Shown piece after piece: positions 1 to 11,800 of a DNA stretch of 64,000 bases. This DNA is from Cyathus striatus (taxonomy: Eukaryota > Basidiomycota > Agaricomycetes > Agaricales > Nidulariaceae), in assembly GCA_025738555.1 (NCBI GenBank), contig JAOVFP010000005.1, positions 5,394,001-5,458,000 on the forward strand, in the 5' to 3' direction. The position numbers and the translations under genes were made by a program. Under the pieces are notes generated by a model, which worked only from the letters and a program-made list of their open reading frames with translations, searched no databases and was not told where the DNA came from. Within the stretch, counting starts at the first letter, position 1, and each line of letters begins with the position of its first letter.

Positions 1-553
1 ACTTAGTCGACGAGGGAGACCAGTGTTTTCTGATTACCAAATCCAATTTACGCCCATTCACACGGCCTCGCCCCCCCTCGACCCCCTCGGCAGCTCTCCC
101 AATCGCCCAGTCAACACATAAATATTCAGGTTACCCATGTACTTAAACTTTTACCAGTAACAACGTCGACCTCGAGCTCATTCATCCCTTTTTTGTCCTC
201 GTAGACTCTCCGTACTACCGAATGTCACTGCCTCAACGCCCTAATATCGTCCCACATTTTAAATTTAACCTTTCATCACATCATACACATTCTTATCCTA
301 TCAAAGGAACTTTTACTGTAAGCTTCAAATTTATTTATAAGCATCTTGTACATGTACTCAACAACTCCAAGTTCACGGGGAGTGCTGCAGGCGTCCATAA
401 ATTAGCGCTCATCGACATCAATTAAGATCACGTGTGACTTCCATTTTTGGCGAGAGTTACCTCCGTCCGCGATGTCGCTTGCAATTTCGTTGGGGACGCG
501 CTCTTCGCTCAACGTTTCCTACCTCAGGCCTCCGTCATCTTCCTATCCTCAAC
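1..553. other. Upstream non-coding region of PDX1
   Basis: No convincing coding segment or repeat is seen here. The stretch just before the PDX1 start codon (about 430-553) is presumably its 5' UTR and promoter. No clear TATA box was recognised. A gene ending to the left of the window cannot be excluded. Confidence 0.4.
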
Positions 554-1724
554 ATGGCCTCGGTCAGAGCCCTCGCATCAGCATCCGCTTGCGCTCGCCA
601 ATTATTGTCCTCGACATGCCCTCAGTCGAGACGTTGTTCGTCATTTTCATTCTAAATGCTGGGTACTGCGCTGACCTGACATGTGTTCCGACAAGTCTTG
701 CATTCTACAGCTGCTCGTCGGGTGATCTCTACCCTAGAGATGCCTGCAATGTCTCCGACGATGACTGAGGGTGGTATCGCCTCGTGGAAGAAGAAGGAAG
801 GAGAAGCTTTCGTAGCTGGTGATGTTCTTCTGGAAATTGTACGTGTCATGTTCTTCTGCTCGATACCTCTTCAGTTAATATCTGCAATTCTACATTACAG
901 GAAACGGACAAGGCAACAATAGACGTTGAAGCACAGGATGATGGTGTTATGGGCAAAATCATTGTGTGCCACCTTCTCCACACCACACAAGAAACTACTT
1001 ACTCAAATTCTGTTCTAGCTACCGGACGGCTCCAAAATATTCCCGTAGGCAAAGTTATCGCTCTCCTTGCAGAGGAAGGGGATGATATCTCCAACCTCGA
1101 AGTTCCCAAAGAGGAACCGAAGCCTAAGAAAGCCGCATCTACCTCCTCCCCTTCTCCACCTCCTCAAGAGCCTATAAAATCTGTCCCTGAAACCCCGACA
1201 CCTAAGCCTACGTCTGGACATGCCCCCTCACACTCGCGTCCACTCTTCCCCTCTGTACTGAGATTACTAATGGAGCACAGCATCACTAATACGGAGGAAA
1301 TTAAGGGCACAGGCGTTCGCGGAATGTTGACGAAAGGCGATGTGTTAACGTTCTTGGGTAAGGCTTCAGGGCCTACTGGTACATTCAAGGAGTCCCCATC
1401 ACCGATTGAGGAGGCGACAAAGGGTTTGGTGAAGAAGGATGCAGCCCCTGTACGTCCCAGCCGTCTTTCTGATGTGCTTTCCCTCAACTAACGGACTGCT
1501 TATTGCAGCTTCTTCTTGACGGACCTGCTATCCGCAGACTTGTTGTCTCTTCGATGCTCCAGTCGTCCATCAACGCTAGGAAGGTTCCGGCACCCGCTTC
1601 GGAACCCGACTTTGACTCTATAATTGCCGACTACCTCCCATCCGTGCCGAAGTCTGCGCCCAAAACCCCCTCTACGCCAGTTTCGAAATCCAAGTCTGGT
1701 GACTTCCTCGATGGTCTCATTTAA
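554..1724 (+). CDS. PDX1: Pyruvate dehydrogenase complex component X (E3-binding protein), with an apparent frameshift
   Basis: Mitochondrial structural subunit that tethers dihydrolipoamide dehydrogenase (E3) to the E2 core of pyruvate dehydrogenase. The ATG at 554 opens an Arg/Ser-rich, acid-poor presequence ([20 protein letters not shown]). After an intron with an unclear donor (acceptor at 709/710) comes a lipoyl domain ([13 protein letters not shown], then [11 protein letters not shown] with the lipoylated Lys in DKA) in exons ending at 838 and starting at 901. A peripheral subunit-binding domain follows ([21 protein letters not shown]), then a Pro/Lys-rich linker, an intron at about 1474-1508, and a short C-terminus ending DFLDGLI. 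The large acetyltransferase domain of E2 is absent, which separates Pdx1 from E2. Between 964 and 1040 the reading frame is broken: splicing 964-1018 gives the expected PDGSK motif, but an A is missing in the A-run at 1034-1037. See findings. Confidence 0.88.
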
Positions 1725-1983
1725 TTACGATGCACCGTTCTAGTTACCTACCTTTATCTATGTAGACTTCTTCAATACACTATAGTTGCTTTTTATCGAG
1801 GCCGTTGCTGATATTTGTTGACAACTCTGCAACTGCTTTCAAGGATTTAGACGCTTGGTTAGTCGGACTCATCGGTCCGAATATGTATATCGCCTCACGT
1901 GAGTTTTTGACGCGACGCGACTGGAGGTCTGTTCTGTCAGTGTGTCTGCTCTCATTTCCCTCGTCTCCCCCTGTGTGAGTGCA

Positions 1984-3546
1984 ATGCCTGAGGATGCTCC
2001 TTTAGTAAGATATTTCATTTTTCTGTTAATTTTTGAAGAAGATTCACATCGAGGAGTCACTTAGGTCCTTTCCGCCTCTCTGCACGACATCCGATATTTC
2101 ACTTCGTTGCTTCGAGGAGTGAACTTTACAAATGTACACATCAGTTTTCTCTCGCCGCTCTTTCGTTGGTTAAAAATTAAATAGCGTGCTACGGTAATAG
2201 TAACTGATCAAGGTCTTACAATAACAGTTGAAGAAGCACGTACTCTTCTCGGTCTGCTTCCCTAACCCACTCATCAATGTGTTGCAGTTCTCACTATCCT
2301 CGGTTCATTTTCAGGAACTGCATTCATATTTGCCAATATCTTTGACGAATATAAATATAATCATGAATCAGATCAAACTTCGCAACGTTCACTTGCCGCA
2401 ACCGACGAAGAAAACGAGTCAGACGAATCCAACACCACCTTCGAGATTCCTCTTAACACCCTCATTGATTGTCTTAACATATTTGGCACTGCCGGCGCGC
2501 CCAGCACAAGCGCTTCAACAACAGCAACTTCGAAGAAATGGCGTAAGGCAGAGGAAGGGTCAGATGGTGAGGACGGGGGGCGAGGTGATGGTGGAATCGA
2601 TGCGTATTTCACTAGTGGGTCAGACAAGAAGACAGGAATGAGAATGAGTTACGCTGGGTCTGGATACCCTTTGACTTTACTGATGTAAGTTTGACTATCA
2701 TCTAGCAAGAACAGATCTGATACGTGCGTATAGCGCTGAAGAGGTTTCTGGACCAACGACTATTTGTGAAATTACGACTTTCGCCCCAGAGCCACACCTT
2801 GATCTTTCTTTCGATAATTCGCGCATGTATGTGCATTCAAAGGTCTACACGATGTTTCAGGCTGATGTCTATTCAGGGTCTTGAAATTCATCTTAAAGGC
2901 AGGGTAGTTCCCTTATGACATTCACTGAATGCTATGTTTAACACGCGGTTCGCCAGTCATCATGGCTTAGGGACGCGCTCTCAGAACTGGACCCGTCATG
3001 CGAGAAACTCACATTCATTGGGAACCCTCCTCAAGACGTGGGAGCCTCTAACACTAACCCACGACAACGGACTTCAAAACCTATCCTGAGGATTCAAGCT
3101 GCCGGAACCTTTGGTAGTACTGAAGTAAATATATCTTTATTTAGCGTTTGTATGCTCGACTCTAACATGCAGAGAACAGATGGACTATCCAAATGACCGG
3201 GACGTACTGGAGACGTTTGAATGTACAAGGCCTGTCAGCTTTAGGTATGATCCCTTTGGAAGCAGTCGGGTGAATATGATTCATAACCGAAGTTTTGCAG
3301 CTACCGGTTCAGTCATATTTCAAAGGCGTTGAAAGCGTTACAAAGTTCAACTAAGACATCACTGCGCATAGATGACGAAGGTCTTTTGAGCTTACAGTTT
3401 CTCATGCCTTCACCAAGACCTAGAGGTGCCAGCATCGAAGGAGCAGATGGATTTATTGATTTCAACGTAGGCTTTAGCCCATTTAGATGATATATTAATC
3501 TAAAATATTATGCAACTAGTGCTTAGCACTCGATGACGAGTTATGA
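1984..3546 (+). CDS. RAD1: Checkpoint clamp subunit Rad1 (9-1-1 complex)
   Basis: DNA-damage checkpoint sliding-clamp subunit that forms the Rad9-Rad1-Hus1 ring loaded at damaged DNA in the nucleus. Ten exons give an unbroken 355-residue protein: 1984-2004, 2065-2133, 2185-2251, 2315-2684, 2734-2826, 2877-2898, 2957-3124, 3180-3244, 3301-3466, 3520-3546; all phases agree. Family-typical blocks are LHDIRYFTSLLRGVNFTN, an insert of acidic/Ser-Thr residues after YKYNHESD, WLRDALSELDPSCEKLTFIG, MDYPNDRDVLETFEC, and the near-invariant SYRFSHISKALKALQSSTKT followed by LRIDDEGLLSLQFLMPSP, ending CLALDDEL. The intron at 2899-2956 starts with GC rather than GT; no GT donor keeps the frame. It lies about 260 bp downstream of PDX1 on the same strand. 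Confidence 0.9.
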
Positions 3547-4964
3547 TACATAATGCTTCAAATTATTCTCGCTGCATTACGCTCTTCCTGTAGAAAGGTT
3601 CGTGCCCTGTATTATTCAATGTCACTTCTTCCCTTCCCCCCAATAGTAATTATTCTCTGCTATTTTGAAATTTGCTATCAGATTTCCATGATCACCGTCG
3701 GAAGCCATTTGATATATGAGATAACGAAAAGAACTGAAATAACATTGAATGCCAATCAAGAGTACGTTTCCTTTGAACTATCGCATTTGACCGCCGAAGT
3801 CTGTACCAACACTAAAATATACGTCTGGTTGTTATATGACGTGATTTCAGACATCCGTGTTTGAGATGACGGAATTCTGAACTGGTTCGACGGAGTACAT
3901 AAAGCAACGCTCTCGACTTGCTTAAGATTCGCGGCGACGAAGGCGAAGGTTTGCGAGGTCTAAGAGATCCCAGGCAAAGTTTATTTCTTCCATGGACCGC
4001 GGTGAGAATGTGGGCATTATATGACTAGGTCATAAAGGAACAACAAATGTGTGGGAGTGGCTGCGTCGCATCTCTGCGTAGATAGAACATCTCCTCGGGT
4101 TTGTGTGCAAAGAGGGATGACCTCTTCGGCGATATATTTATTGTGGTTCTCACCACTGCCCTAATGTCCATAGGCCATCTGTGGGCACTATTACTATGGA
4201 CATCGTCACATATATAGAGTTCGAATTGGTTCCCGGCAAACCGAGCATGTTTTCTTTAAGGTGCGCACCTGTCGACTTCATTGGATAGTTCATGACGCGA
4301 AATACACCTTGCAGAAGCACCTTCCTTGTCCATGGATGAAAGGTTGTATATAACTTTGTAATTATAGGTATTACTGAGTGTCCAGTTCCGGGTCCCACAT
4401 ATAACAATTTTGAAGATATAAAGCGTAGTCAACTTTCTGAAACAATGCACTTCATAAGTCCAAGAATAAGGAGAGGATATGTGTTATTAAAATTTGAAGT
4501 GTACTAGTTGAAGACAGTAGTTCTTCGTTTTGGTTTTCAGTCTATGTATTTGAATATATTTGGATTAGATGATGGTGACTTCTGCTTCTCACAAATACTG
4601 TAATAGTGTTGCTCCGAGTCTCCGACGTAACTTGCATCATACCATCAACATCTCAGCAATTGTAGGTATCCCGATCGCTTTCTCTAAAAATTGGCAACTT
4701 ATAATACTACTTTACCAATAACGACAGTAGGAAAAAACATCAATGAGTTGCAATGATGACCATATAAAGAGATGGTGGAGTAGGACATATGTCACGTATG
4801 GCGCGAATTTGCTAATCGAAAGAATTCCATTGGAATTCCATTCTCTTTCTAACGTCACTACTGACGTCGGGTTGCACTCTTGTTCGATGTAGGCCTTGTT
4901 TATAAACCAACCTTAACGTTCATCATTCTTTCTTTCTCCATCGTCTTTTTCTTCGTCTCCGAAC
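3547..4964. other. Intergenic region between RAD1 and catalase
   Basis: About 1.4 kb of AT-rich sequence without a coding segment I can support; the ORFs at 3553-3864 and 4150-4450 have no recognisable family and no plausible exon continuation. The last 150 bases hold the catalase promoter. Confidence 0.5.
4821..4906 (+). promoter_or_regulatory. Catalase promoter: repeated GAATTCCAT units and TATA-like box
   Basis: A near-palindromic pair of GAATTCC units (agaattccattggaattcca, 4821-4840) lies about 125-145 bp before the catalase ATG, and TATAAA is at 4901-4906, about 60 bp before it. The GAA/TTC clusters loosely resemble heat-shock or stress elements, but their spacing is not the canonical 2-nt gap, so binding by HSF is only a guess. 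The TATA position is credible. Confidence 0.4.
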
Positions 4965-7515
4965 ATGGCATCCACTATATCTTCTGCTGTTAAGAGCGCT
5001 GTATCCAGTGTTACTGACACTTCAAAAGTCAACGACCTAAAGCGCAATACTATTGATCCTATTTCCTATGCTTCGTCAGGGCTTACGACCGATCACGGTG
5101 TCAAAGTTTCAAACACGGACACTTGGTACGTGTTTATTCTAGGCCCTCTCCATTGATATTAGCTATGATAAATAATATCCATTACAGGCTGAAAGTCTCA
5201 GACGGAAGCTTAGATGGGCCAGCTCTTCTTGAAGATCAAGTTGCGCGGGAGAAAATTCACAGATTCGATCATGAACGCATTCCTGAGCGCGTCGTGCACG
5301 CTCGTGGCTCTGCCGCCCATGGATACTTCAAATTATTCGACGACCGTGCTTCAAAGTACACCTTCGCTCCTGTTCTCACAGATCCCTCAAGGACAACGCC
5401 AATATTCATCCGTTTTAGCACAGTGCAAGGTTCCAAAGGAAGCGCGGTAAGAATCGTTTCATATGAAATCATTGACATGGCCATAAACAAACTCTATAGG
5501 ATACTGTTCGGGATGTCCGTGGGTTTGCAATGAAGTTCTACACGGAAGAGGGCAACTGGGATTTGGTTGGAAACGACATTCCCGTATTTTTCATCCAGGA
5601 TGCCATCAAGTTCCCAGATATTATCCATGCTGTCAAGCCCGAGCCTCATAATGAGGTCCCTCAAGGACAGTCTGCACACAATAACTTTTGGGACTTTGTT
5701 GGCCTACAACCTGAATGTTCGTCTCAGCTGATTGGTGTCAGACCATGTTAACTGACATGCACTTTCCGGTTAGCTGCGCATATGGTTATGTGGGTTATGT
5801 CCGACCGTGGCATTCCTCGCTCCTATCGTATGATGCAGGGTTTTGGAGTCAATACATACACACTCATGAACGCCAAAGGGGAACGCTTCTTCGTCAAATT
5901 CCACATGATTCCAGAGCTAGGCGTTCACAGCCTTGTTTGGGATGAAGCCCTCAAGATTGCTGGCCAAGATCCTGGTGGGTTTACTTAGTGTTCATCTTTC
6001 CAGCCGCTCAGTATTAACTATCATTATAGATTTCCATCGGAAAGATCTGAATGAGGCCATTGAGAATGGTTGTCCGCCTAAGTGGACCTTTGCCATCCAA
6101 GTCATTGAAGAAAAGGACGAACATAGCTTCGACTTCGACATCCTTGACGCGACCAAGGTCTGGCCAGAAAGCCTTATTCCCGTCCAACCCATTGGTGAAT
6201 TTGTTTTAAACCGCACTGTCGATGAGTTCTTCCCTGAAGTTGAGCAAGTGGCTTTCTGCACAAGCCATATCGTGTCTGGTATTGGATTCAGCGATGATCC
6301 TCTTCTCCAGGGACGCAACTTTTCGTACTTCGATACACAGATCACTCGTCTGGGCGTTAATTGGGAACAGCTACCCATTAACCGACCTGTCTGTCCTGTA
6401 TTGAATCACAACCGAGATGGTGCTCTTCAACATCGTATCACCAAGGGCTCTATCAACTACTGGCCTAATCGACGTGATATTGGTCACCCCGTTTCCCCCG
6501 AGAATGGTGGATATGCTGAGTACATATCCCTTTCGATCGAATTTATTGTTCGTTTGTTGACTATTTTCAGGTACAAGCAAAAGATGGCAGGCATGAAGCA
6601 GCGTGTGCGCGGAGCGAAGTTTCAGGAACACTTTAACCAGGCTCAACTCTTTTATAACTCCCTCACACAGTATGAGAAGATGCACGTCATCGATGCTATC
6701 TCCTTCGAACTGAGCCACTGCGACGATCAACAAGTATATGAGACCTATACTAAGATTCTAAATAACATTGACTTCGAGCTTGCCAAAGCTGTCGCTCAAA
6801 ACGTGAACGGCATCGTTCCTGACAAGCCTGCTCGTCTCAACCATGGCAAGGTGGATCCTACGCTTTCCCAACTCCATTATGCTCCCAAGACTCCCACTAT
6901 CGCCACTCGCCGCATCGCCATTCTTGTTGCCGATGGATTCAATAAAACTGAGGTCCGGGCTGTCCGTGCAATGCTTGCCAGCGCTAAGGCTACTACTTGG
7001 ATCATTGCTCCTCGTCGTGGAAAAATGACTTCTGCTGGAGGCGAAGTAACAGTGGCGGATCACCACTTCGAGGGACAGCGTTCGACATTGTTCGATGCCA
7101 TTTACGTTCCTTCCGGTGCGGAACATGCAAAGGCCCTTTCTCAAAATGGCCGTGCGATTCACTGGATCAGAGAGGCGTTTGGTCACTGCAAAGCTATTGG
7201 CGCCATCGGTGAAGGTATGTTGTTATCTATATTTTTCTGCCCATTCTGATTACGTTACTCTCAGGTGTCACGGTCTTGCAACAAGCAATTGGCCTGCCTG
7301 AGGTCAAGCTCTTCAATTCACCAAACAGTGACAATGTAGAATCTTCCTACGGAGTGGTAACTACCGGGAAATACGACGTCACTTCTGCTGCTACTGACGC
7401 GCTCAAGATTGCATCAGGCCCTAAGGGATTCGTTGCAAACTTTGCTTATGAAGTTAGCAAGCACAGGTGCTACGAGCGCGAACTTGATGGCCTAGTTAAG
7501 AGGGTAGCATACTAA
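4965..7515 (+). CDS. Large-subunit catalase (clade 2, with C-terminal DJ-1/PfpI-like domain)
   Basis: Haem catalase that dismutates hydrogen peroxide. Seven exons (4965-5125, 5188-5446, 5500-5716, 5774-5974, 6030-6519, 6571-7214, 7265-7515) encode 740 residues, the usual length for large-subunit catalases. Visible motifs: catalytic His in [12 protein letters not shown], distal Asn in [24 protein letters not shown], and the proximal haem Tyr region [14 protein letters not shown]. The C-terminal domain begins near [15 protein letters not shown] and is the flavodoxin/class-I GATase-like fold that only large catalases carry. No signal peptide is seen (N-terminus [15 protein letters not shown]), so a cytosolic form is likely. 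The 51-nt intron at 6520-6570 is a multiple of three and stop-free, so naive translation reads through it. Confidence 0.95.
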
Positions 7516-8099
7516 AAGACCAAATCACATCGGTGGACTGTGTAATTTATACTTACGTTCACGATATCTTACTACTACTGGTTGTTAGTGTAACTTACTG
7601 TACAGTATACTTCTACTTCTATCTGAAATGCACTGTAAGTACTTAAGTACTTGCAAATATGTCACCGGCTGCCGCTTCGGTTTCAGATCGGACGTGAGAA
7701 AGTCTGAGCCTACAATTGATTATCTAAGCTATCACATATCAACGCTGCGGCTGAGTACTGAGCGCACAACAAATTCTTGATTTCTTCCCATCCATGCGTC
7801 TTGTATGTCACTTCTGCTGAACTGGTCAGACTTAATTCAATCTATTTACTTACTATGCAGCTTCTGATTCCCTCGAAACCAACATGCTCCCCTGTTAGGT
7901 CAACTTCTTTGCTTCTTTGTGGACCGTATTGCACACAGGTACTAAAATCAAGAACTTGCTTGGTTTGGAGACATTACAAGATCCTACGTTGGTAAAGGAG
8001 GCTTGTACGTGCTTCTATTAAACTGTGCTTTATTCGTCAAGAACTCCTCTGGAATTGTCTTCACATCTATGATGATTCTTCATCGATATCGAACTCCAC
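7516..8099. other. Catalase 3' flank, non-coding
   Basis: Downstream UTR and spacer. I see no gene, tRNA or repeat that can be supported. Confidence 0.4.
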
Positions 8100-8890
8100 T
8101 TAGCGCACCACTGCAGCTCGGAAAATTAGAACCTTTACAGTCTGCATTCCATTTTGTGGAATAATTTGAAAGCTTTTCGAAAACCTGTCAATGATTCTTA
8201 TAGCTCGATGACCACCTTCATCATGCAACGACTGCACATCCGAGTCTTCGGACCGAACGAAAATAGATTCACCTGCAGGCTGCTTTACAATTAATTCAGC
8301 TCCACACAATATCCTAGCTTTTCAACATATATATGATGTCTGCGCAGCAAATTGAATAAACTCATGGAACTGCGCCATCCCATGGGGTATCTGCAGGTGG
8401 CGGCGGAAGTGCAAAATACGAAGCTTCGTTGAGTTTGATGCCAGCTGCCGAAGCAACACTCCTATAGTCATGGGTTGCAACTCACGAGATCAGAACGCGG
8501 CCTACTTGCATTGAGGATTGGATGTTCTACGTGGCGAGCAGCGATCCATAACCCATATACGACCGCGGAATTTGTTCTCGTTTCCCGTGCCACAGTCATT
8601 GATACTATACCTCCGGTTTAATTAAGGAAGACGCGCCGTTGTGGCTTCGATCCCTGCTGGCTCGTGTGCCAGTTAAACACACCAAAATCGCACAGAAACT
8701 TATTGATGGTTATTGATGGTTCCAAATACAGCAGTTCGAAGCCCCGAATTGAAACCATCGAATCAGCAAAGTTAATCCGTATCTTATGGACATTCCACCA
8801 CGCTCATGCCTCTACTTCCGCCTGCGGCGGCGCAGTTGAACTTGCAGAGTATTCTAGGCCACAATTGCACTTGGTTCAGTACGCGTGACA
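8100..8890 (-). pseudogene. Possible decayed coding relic of unknown family
   Basis: On the minus strand, several short blocks look like real protein but do not join: about 8366-8460 reads IKLNEASYFALPPPPADTPW before a stop; about 8485-8610 reads VVYGLWIAARHVEHPILNAS; about 8640-8830 reads INFADSMVSIRGFELLYLEP after an in-frame stop; and 8100-8309 reads ESIFVRSEDSDVQSLHDEGG. Codon-like composition, a GTGAGT-like donor near 8485 and the shared strand suggest a single ancient gene. Stops between the blocks and the lack of a start codon argue that it is broken. I do not recognise the family. The blocks could also be chance open frames. Confidence 0.3.
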
Positions 8891-11800
8891 TAAATCAGTA
8901 ATGGAAGGCTGTGAGCTGAAAGGAGTCGCAGTCGATCTTCAAATGCGTACATCCCCGAGTAAAGATGAGCTACGAAGATATCGGAAGTATGTATGACGAT
9001 AGTTTACGACCGCTTTTATGTATAAGTACTTAGTGCGTTCGGATTCCACCTATCAACTTCGCTTTGAATACAATGGCCTAGAAACCCCGTCATTAATTCG
9101 GAACGTTCACCGCTCCGGAGGCTTCCATTGTTAAATAACAATGCTGTACCTTTTCACCAATCTACTCACGGAGCTCATGTCTGAAATGCTTATATTATTC
9201 AAATGGCTAAAACTAAAAGGATACTGTTCTAACTTACAATATACTGACAAGGCTGAACAAGAGAAATCTATTTATAGATCTTAAGTAGTGGCCCATCGAA
9301 GCATCTCCAGTCAACCGACTAACTTTGCAACTTTATGCACTAAAACTCGGGTCTAGGAAGGGAGTTAGAGGGGTGTTCGGGGTACATAGTGGTCGACAAT
9401 CGAGCTATTCATCTTCGAACCTTGTTGAACCAGCTAAAAGGACAGGGTGGCTGCAGAACCGAATAGTAAAAGCCATTTTTAGATCTGTATATAGAAAACG
9501 CAGCAGCATGATAAAAATAACTAGTCTTGTAGCATTGCTGAATTTACTACATACTCAATTGTTGAATTTCAAGATAGAATCTATATTTATAGTAAAGAGA
9601 CAAAAACTGCGGCAGTCTAAATCGCTTCCAAATGATTCACGCTACCATTAATAGAGCTTATACCGGGTCTGCACCAGTGAATTCACAGTGTATACACTAT
9701 ACAGAGTTGAGTCATTTCGCTGACACAAGTATAGACCCAATTATAGTACATACATACTATGCATCGGCTGTTCTAAGAATAGCTATGCATTATATGCGTA
9801 CTTAGAACGAAACGTGAGTTAAAGCCTATATCTTACTGGATAAATCTGATATGCTCCGTATCATTGGAACATCATAAGTAGTAGCTTCTTATATCGCTTT
9901 CAGACATACTTGAACAGCTTTCCCGTCATAGACAGCCCATAGTATTTTGTTGTGAGATCGTTGAACTATCAACAGTCTGACTAGTACTTGGCCGTGGTAA
10001 AACTTAATATGCATTCATTCCGTATAGCTTTATAATGCACAAAGACCCCGAAGTGATATAACAAATCCTGATATGCAAACATCCCGAATACTCTGCTCAC
10101 AGCCATGAAACTTGTTAGATACATAACATGTCAGATCGTGAACCCTAGTACGCAAGATTAGGTTTCTAAAAGGCATATGTGAACCAAAGGCTCGAATGGA
10201 GTTGATGTGAAATGGATGACGAGCCAACCATTCATCCGGCGATCCCGATGGGTTGAAGGGAGACAAGAATAGATCATCGCTATAAATAGCTCCATTGGGA
10301 CTCATAAAATATACTTACACTAGTATGGCATTGGTATTCAATAACTAAACAACTATAAAACGTATTGTATTTTCAAGTGTGTAAGTCGAGTCAAGTCACA
10401 TAATAGCGAAATAACTGACTCCCTAGCGGCGCTGAGAAATGGAAAATTATCGGAGAGAACAATCGAAGTGTAGTCCACAAAAATATAAAAACCGTAGGTA
10501 ACTCACGTTTATTCAAGGAGAAACCTCGCCGAATTCATGACACAAATTTACGTGGCAAATTCATGCCAACTGCAAAATTAAGAACATCTGAAAAGTCACG
10601 TCCGTGCACAGATAAATAACTTCATCCAATAAGGAGAAACTGAAAGGCTTGCAACTCCGTAGCATCGCAAGGTGTAGCACAAGTCCTGCGAGAACAGAAG
10701 TGAACGCGAAGTTATTGGGTTGATGTAATCTGCAGAAATATCTTTTATTCTGGACGCCAAGACATGATCCACTTGTCAAGAACCATCTGGTTTATGTATC
10801 GGCGGATTTGTATCTTTGATCAATGTCCTTTAATAGATTCCTTAGGCCAGTAGAAAACTCCCGAGAAAATGTTGTGACAAACATATTAACTTGCGGAGAT
10901 CCCTTTAAAAGGCGGAAAGTACGGCACACGGCAATAGAGAAGCTTGGAGTCCACAATTTTTTTCATGCATGATATTGTAAGTTATTGTTGATAATCATAT
11001 CAGCGATGGCTATAAAAGTTGCAATGCACCGCCTCCGAGCCACAAAAGTAAGCTACTTACTGAATTTTCCCTAGTATAATCAGAAAGGCGATAGGTTTGT
11101 AATACTTAAGCGAGCAATAAATATCTCCATGTGTCCATTGGGATTGGTTAGCTCGGAGGATAAGTGACGAACGTTTCTTTACGGCAATCAGTGGCTTGTA
11201 GCTACCGGCGCCTCCGGTGTACATTAGAGCGGAGGATAGGAGTTGGAGGACTGAGGTTATGGTTCAAGAATAGTAGCTTCAAGCAATGATTGGCATGTTT
11301 TTAATTCATATCTTCCCTAACGTGAGTCAGATAAGAGTGGCGACGGCAGGAATACTGAGGAGCGGTGTCTATCCTGTGATTACACGAGTGCAGCGAACCT
11401 TTCCATGTATGCGAACTTCGCTAAATGTGGGGATAAAGATGCCCAATGTGGAATTTTTTTGGCCGGTTCCGCAAGCCTGAGAAAGCCTACATAATGGAGA
11501 GAGAGCGGATACCAGGAAATATAACGCGAAACTTTCCAATTTTCACTCGATTGGTTGGGAAATATGAAGGCTGAATTAAGATAGTACAAAGGTGGGATTA
11601 GATGGAACGATTTCCTTGTTCCTGGGGTCTGGCTGCAACTCGATTCGATGAGTAAACTTGTTACGCAATTCCATCTTCATATCCTGGTCATATAAATATA
11701 TTTACCTTGTTTCACAAGTTGATGAGTCCTGTGCCTCCTCCACGCAACTTCGATTCCTGGTCGCTTCAACGACATCGCAACATACCAGGAGCACCTATAC

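Noticed and set aside
949..1491. Continuous PDX1 ORF reading through the intron
   Set aside because: It inserts a non-conserved segment and destroys the PDGSKN motif; intron plus one missing A explains the data better.
6520..6570. Coding insert [16 protein letters not shown] in catalase
   Set aside because: It is a 51-nt in-frame intron (GTACAT...TTTTCAG); removal gives the conserved join GGYAEYKQK.
8640..8680. tRNA-like T-loop (GGCTTCGATCCC) and nearby stems
   Set aside because: No matching acceptor, D or anticodon arms at the right spacing.
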